A stretch of 64,000 nt of DNA, taken from Nymphaea colorata (taxonomy: Eukaryota; Streptophyta; Magnoliopsida; Nymphaeales; Nymphaeaceae). The notes under the pieces were generated by a model that saw only the letters and a program-made list of their open reading frames with translations, had not been told where the DNA came from and did no database searches. Positions 60,501 through 64,000 of the stretch are shown here, in pieces. Both the position numbers and the translations under genes were made by a program. Positions within the stretch are counted from its first letter, which is position 1; each line of letters opens with the position of its first letter. Location: the NCBI RefSeq assembly GCF_008831285.2, contig NC_045138.2:13342571-13406570 (forward strand). Reading direction: 5' to 3'.

Positions 60501-63291
60501 GAGTTCTTCCAATTTCTTGAAATGCCTCTACCACTGAAACTTGATACAGTTGAACCTGAATTCAGCTGAGGCAAAGTTTGGGCAGATCTTGAAGCTCTGT
60601 AGTTGTCATAGGAATTGACTCCACCCCGTGGCGGTAAGTTTGCCATATCATAGCCATTCCTTTTACCAAATGTGGCACTTGTTTCACTGTTTTCTATTCC
60701 TCCATACCAAGCCTGATCGCCTCCATCCCCCTCAATGTCCCTCTCACTAGATCTTGTAATTCCCTTGCCTTGAAGGCTCACAGAATCAGAACTAAATTCA
60801 TAGTCTCCATTTCCCAAGTCTGGTTTCTTACCAAACAAAGACTCAACAAAATGTTCTCCCCTTTGAGGACGTTGCATGCTCTTGAAACAGATGGAAAGAG
60901 AATAATCAGAACTTGTCGTCTTTGAATGTTTCCATTCAGCATTATTGTAAACAAGTTCCAAAGAAGTGAATAGAAGGACAAAATCTTGAGTATCATAAGA
61001 GCAGCATCACAACTTACAGTAGCAAGCATTTAACAGATATCATGATTTTTTTTTTTGGCTTCTCACAAAAAAGAAATGGAAAAGTTAACTTCTACACAAT
61101 CTCCCCATTATGATACTCTTAAGTTGAACTTCTCATGCTTTATATCATGGTTTCCTAATAATATGTAAACTTAACAAGAGCATTTTAAATGCTAAAAAGC
61201 TAACCCTCGTAAAGCTACGTCACTTAGCATGAAAAGCCAAAATATGACAGTGCAAATAGCACAAAGATCTACCCCCCCTAGAGAACTGACAGACAATCTT
61301 ATCAATTGCTCAGCTGGACACATGCATGAATGAAGCAAACAGGAAGCTTCATTCTCAATATCGTCTGCAAAAGAGTTGATAAAATGGAACAAGCACTAGT
61401 AAAGTTGATTGGAACTATGCAAGTTGGAAAACTTATTGTCCAACAATAGAGATATCTCATTAACAGACGTCTGTTATTGTCTGAGTGTAAAAAAAAATAT
61501 GTAACACTGGGATAATACTAGTCCCAATATGCACCGTACTCAAGAGCACACATCATGCAGGCCAACATTCTCGTGAGAAAACCAGAAAGACAAAATAAGC
61601 AATGATTTTTCTTGCCAGAACAGACGAGAAAATTACATACGGCCACTTTAGCAGGAGCTTCTATCCATGGCTTTGGGCTTTCAGAAAGAGAGGTTCGTTC
61701 AGGCCTTTCTGCTCCCTCCAGCAGTAAGTTTCCATTGTTTTCAGTTTCAATTCCTCTAGACTGCAAAAGATAGATGAATACAAAGTATTAAATATAAAAC
61801 TTGATAGGAAAAGGGTCATCCTGCACTTTATATTCAAAGCTGCAAGCATGACCGAACATCACAAACTACAAGCACAGTATGTAATAATCCATTCACAAAA
61901 TTGTAAATCCATGGCTTATGCAAAATGAATGGGAGAAAAAGGTAAAATTTTCATTATCACATACTACTTGATCGAAAATAATGATAAGAAAAATTCCAAG
62001 GCTTTGAGGGATTGGAATTTCAGTCACAGCTGGCTTGGCAATAATTGCACTGCGGAGTCTGAACATTATTTACTCACCACATAAGATAAAAGGAGAATTA
62101 AAATATTTGTTAAAACTTAAAAGGATATGAAGGTTTTAACTTTTAACTCAGGGATAGGGTTATCTACGTTGAAACCATCATATCTATACATATGGACAAG
62201 GCAAATGAAAAAACACTCGTCCAGAATGAAAGTAAGAGCTTTTTGTGGCCATCTAGAAATGAACAAATATTTCTCCCCAGATATACATACTGTATTCTTT
62301 CTACTGCAAGTCTAAGAAACCTCGCTGCCTTATGCTTCTTCTGTTTGTAAAAAAATACAAACAGGCCATATCAAAATTGACATTTAAGAGTCCATTGTTG
62401 CACTCTGGCCATTAGCCTGAGTGGACAGAGGAATATCAACACAAATATTCATCTTGTCTCTACAACCTCCGCATATGCATAAGAACTAAAACTAATGAGC
62501 ATAGAACTCCAAAGTCCAAACTAAGGAAACATCGAAGAAGCATGACAAAGAAGATGAATCCAGAAAATATACATCGAAATAACTGGAGGACATTGTCACT
62601 TGATTATTTTCATTATAAGTAGAGGGAGAAATTACCCTGCCTGATTGAAGACGCTGCCTTGCTTCCAGGTACTTGGGATTTACATGGATACCATGTCCTG
62701 GGCGCTGAGATTGAGAATCAGACCTAGATGCAGGGACTCCAGAAGATGAACCATTTACAGGAGGAAAATTAAGGTCCTGTTCAATGGCACGAAGTGGTGG
62801 AGGAGGGAATACACCTTTCCAGGTCCTAAAGAGATGCTGCATACTAGGGTGTATGGTTGTATCAACCTGTCTGTAGGCTTTACAGAATACCTAGATTGAG
62901 CAAGACATATTTTTGTTAAGAATCAAAGAAGTGAAAGCAACCATGATAAAACTAAATGCATTTAGCTTTATTGAGAAGAAAAAAGATGAGCCAACATGCC
63001 GAACAAAAGTTCCCTTTAGACTTAAAAAATAAAAATATTTAACTTTAAGAGATGTGAAACCTTTCTAGAATGATTACTTTGACAAACTTGAAGGATACTT
63101 CTGATTTACATAAGAAAATGCATAATCTGCAGAAACACTTTAAGCATTCATTGACAATCTGAGACAAAGCAAGTAATACAAAGCCTCACCTCAGGAAGCC
63201 TTGCAGCAAAATATTTGACATATTCCCCTCCAATGTTCTTTACAATACTGTCTAGAAGATACAGAGAAGGCAGCTTTTGCTCACTAGGAAC
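57529..63291 (-). CDS. Pcf11-like mRNA cleavage/polyadenylation factor (PCFS4 type), 5' end beyond window
   Basis: Six minus-strand exons in transcript order: 63291-63190, 62890-62636, 61760-61641, 60880-60260, 59775-57718, 57546-57529. All are phase 0 and give 1057 visible residues. The first two hold the C-terminal part of the CID, which binds the RNA polymerase II tail: [50 protein letters not shown] Gln/Pro/Ser-rich linker follows. Next come a C2H2-like finger ([20 protein letters not shown]) and the second Pcf11 finger, with [12 protein letters not shown], the WMFKGAIYM block and the HANC ligand pair. That last part is duplicated in frame. In plants PCFS4 promotes 3'-end processing, including alternative polyadenylation of the flowering regulator FCA. 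The small last exon (ELGQQ and stop) is inferred from a CAG acceptor. Without it, the frame runs from 57718 through low-complexity intron-like sequence to the same stop. The N-terminal CID half must lie past 64000. Confidence 0.9.
57748..57885 (-). repeat. 69-bp in-frame tandem duplication in the Pcf11-like gene
   Basis: Units 57748-57816 and 57817-57885 are identical by eye, or nearly so. Each encodes 23 residues, [20 protein letters not shown] plus TID, including the H-x2-C zinc-ligand pair of the second zinc finger. Confidence 0.95.
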
Positions 63292-63724
63292 CTGTAAGTT
63301 TGGCTGGAAACTTCAGCTTTATAGTAATGTGTAAATACAGAGAATACAAATTTGGTGTAACAAACAAGAGAATGCTATGAGGAATTTACTTATAACTTAC
63401 GTTGATGTTAATAACTATGGTAAAAGCCAATAAGTGGAAAATAAGTTCCTACCCACTTATCCATCAAAGAAATAAAATAAAAGAAAAGTGCTATTCCATA
63501 AAGAGTAAACATCATCCGATCTCCTTTACTATTGAAGCACACCCACTATCAGCACCAATTTTAGTTTCTTACACTACAATTCATAAAGAATATTGAATGA
63601 ATAACACATTACTTTTGGGAGAATACATAACTCAAGAATATATGATCCGTCCAGATAGCCAGGATCAAGCGAGATAATGAACTTTTGCTATTCCTGGAAC
63701 TAGTAGTATTGGTCTTAAATTTAC

Positions 63725-63960
63725 TTTTGCTTTGTCTTCCTCAAATGCCATTACAGAAGCAGGATATGCCCATTTGTCTACAGAACCTGGAAACAGTGCA
63801 TCATCCTCTACTGCAACCAAAAGGCAGTGGCTTCCATATGCTTCTTTCTCTTTTATTATGGATACCATGACCAGCTGACGTCTTAACTCATCTTCCACAT
63901 GTGAACAGACAAGCACATGGCAGCATCTTGAGTCACGCCAGAAGTTTGTTGCTTTGAGAC
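63725..63960 (-). other. Exon-like open segment of unknown identity
   Basis: On the minus strand a frame between an AG (CCAATAG, about 63961) and a donor-like AAA/GTAAAT (about 63725) reads GLKATNFWRDSRCCHVLVCS, HVEDELRRQLVMVSIIKEKE, AYGSHCLLVAVEDDALFPGS, VDKWAYPASVMAFEEDKAK. It has protein-like composition and no stops. Its end phase would even join the next Pcf11-like exon, but it does not match the CID sequence expected there. It could be an exon of another gene, a captured fragment or an alternative exon. Family not recognised. Confidence 0.3.
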
Positions 63961-64000
63961 CTATTGGATGGCAACATAAAATTCACCACCTAGAAGAACA

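Noticed and set aside
1-64000. tRNA, rRNA or CRISPR features
   Set aside because: Reading both strands for T-arm B-box motifs, rRNA-like conserved blocks and regularly spaced direct repeats gave no convincing candidate. A tRNAscan or Rfam search could not be run.

Overview
This is nuclear DNA of a flowering plant. The genes have many GT-AG introns, several exons begin with GC-rich transit-peptide-like sequence, and the gene set includes a chloroplast import protein, a DEMETER-type DNA demethylase and a plastid phenylalanine enzyme. The ADT gene and the first exons of the TIC100 and OTU genes are very GC-rich while later exons are AT-rich, a monocot-like gradient. TIC100 is, as I recall, missing from grasses, so a non-grass monocot or another angiosperm fits best. 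The species cannot be named from the sequence. I saw no rRNA, tRNA or CRISPR.

Layout. 1-2385 (-): OTU cysteine protease, 3' end outside the window. 4981-11877 (+): TIC100-type protein with MORN repeats. 16673-27048 (+): a complete DEMETER/ROS1-like 5-methylcytosine DNA glycosylase of 18 exons. 29065-38150: the most unusual region, explained below. 40375-45575 (+): nucleobase-ascorbate transporter of the NAT11/NAT12 type. 48147-49469 (+): intronless arogenate dehydratase. 54549-55107 (+): a small three-exon secreted-peptide precursor resembling phytosulfokine precursors, with its peptide core disrupted. 57529-63291 (-): Pcf11-like cleavage/polyadenylation factor (PCFS4 type), 5' end outside the window.

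Demethylase duplication. About 18 kb (roughly 12660-30965: the demethylase upstream region, the gene and downstream sequence) looks tandemly duplicated. The second copy (about 31000-38150) lost several blocks, including everything matching 21364-29064, which encodes the whole catalytic half. The remaining fragment keeps the duplicated upstream region and start codon and runs straight into an inverted repeat (arms 35674-36030 and 36162-36555). That repeat carries about 215 bp of demethylase exon as a foldback. A transcript from the duplicated upstream region would form double-stranded RNA matching the intact demethylase mRNA, a possible self-silencing or methylation-sensing arrangement. This is inference. 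The repeat structure itself is read directly from the sequence.

The genes are otherwise functionally unrelated neighbours, as usual in plant chromosomes. Gene-free stretches hold microsatellites, transposon-like AT-rich sequence and a few decayed coding remnants.
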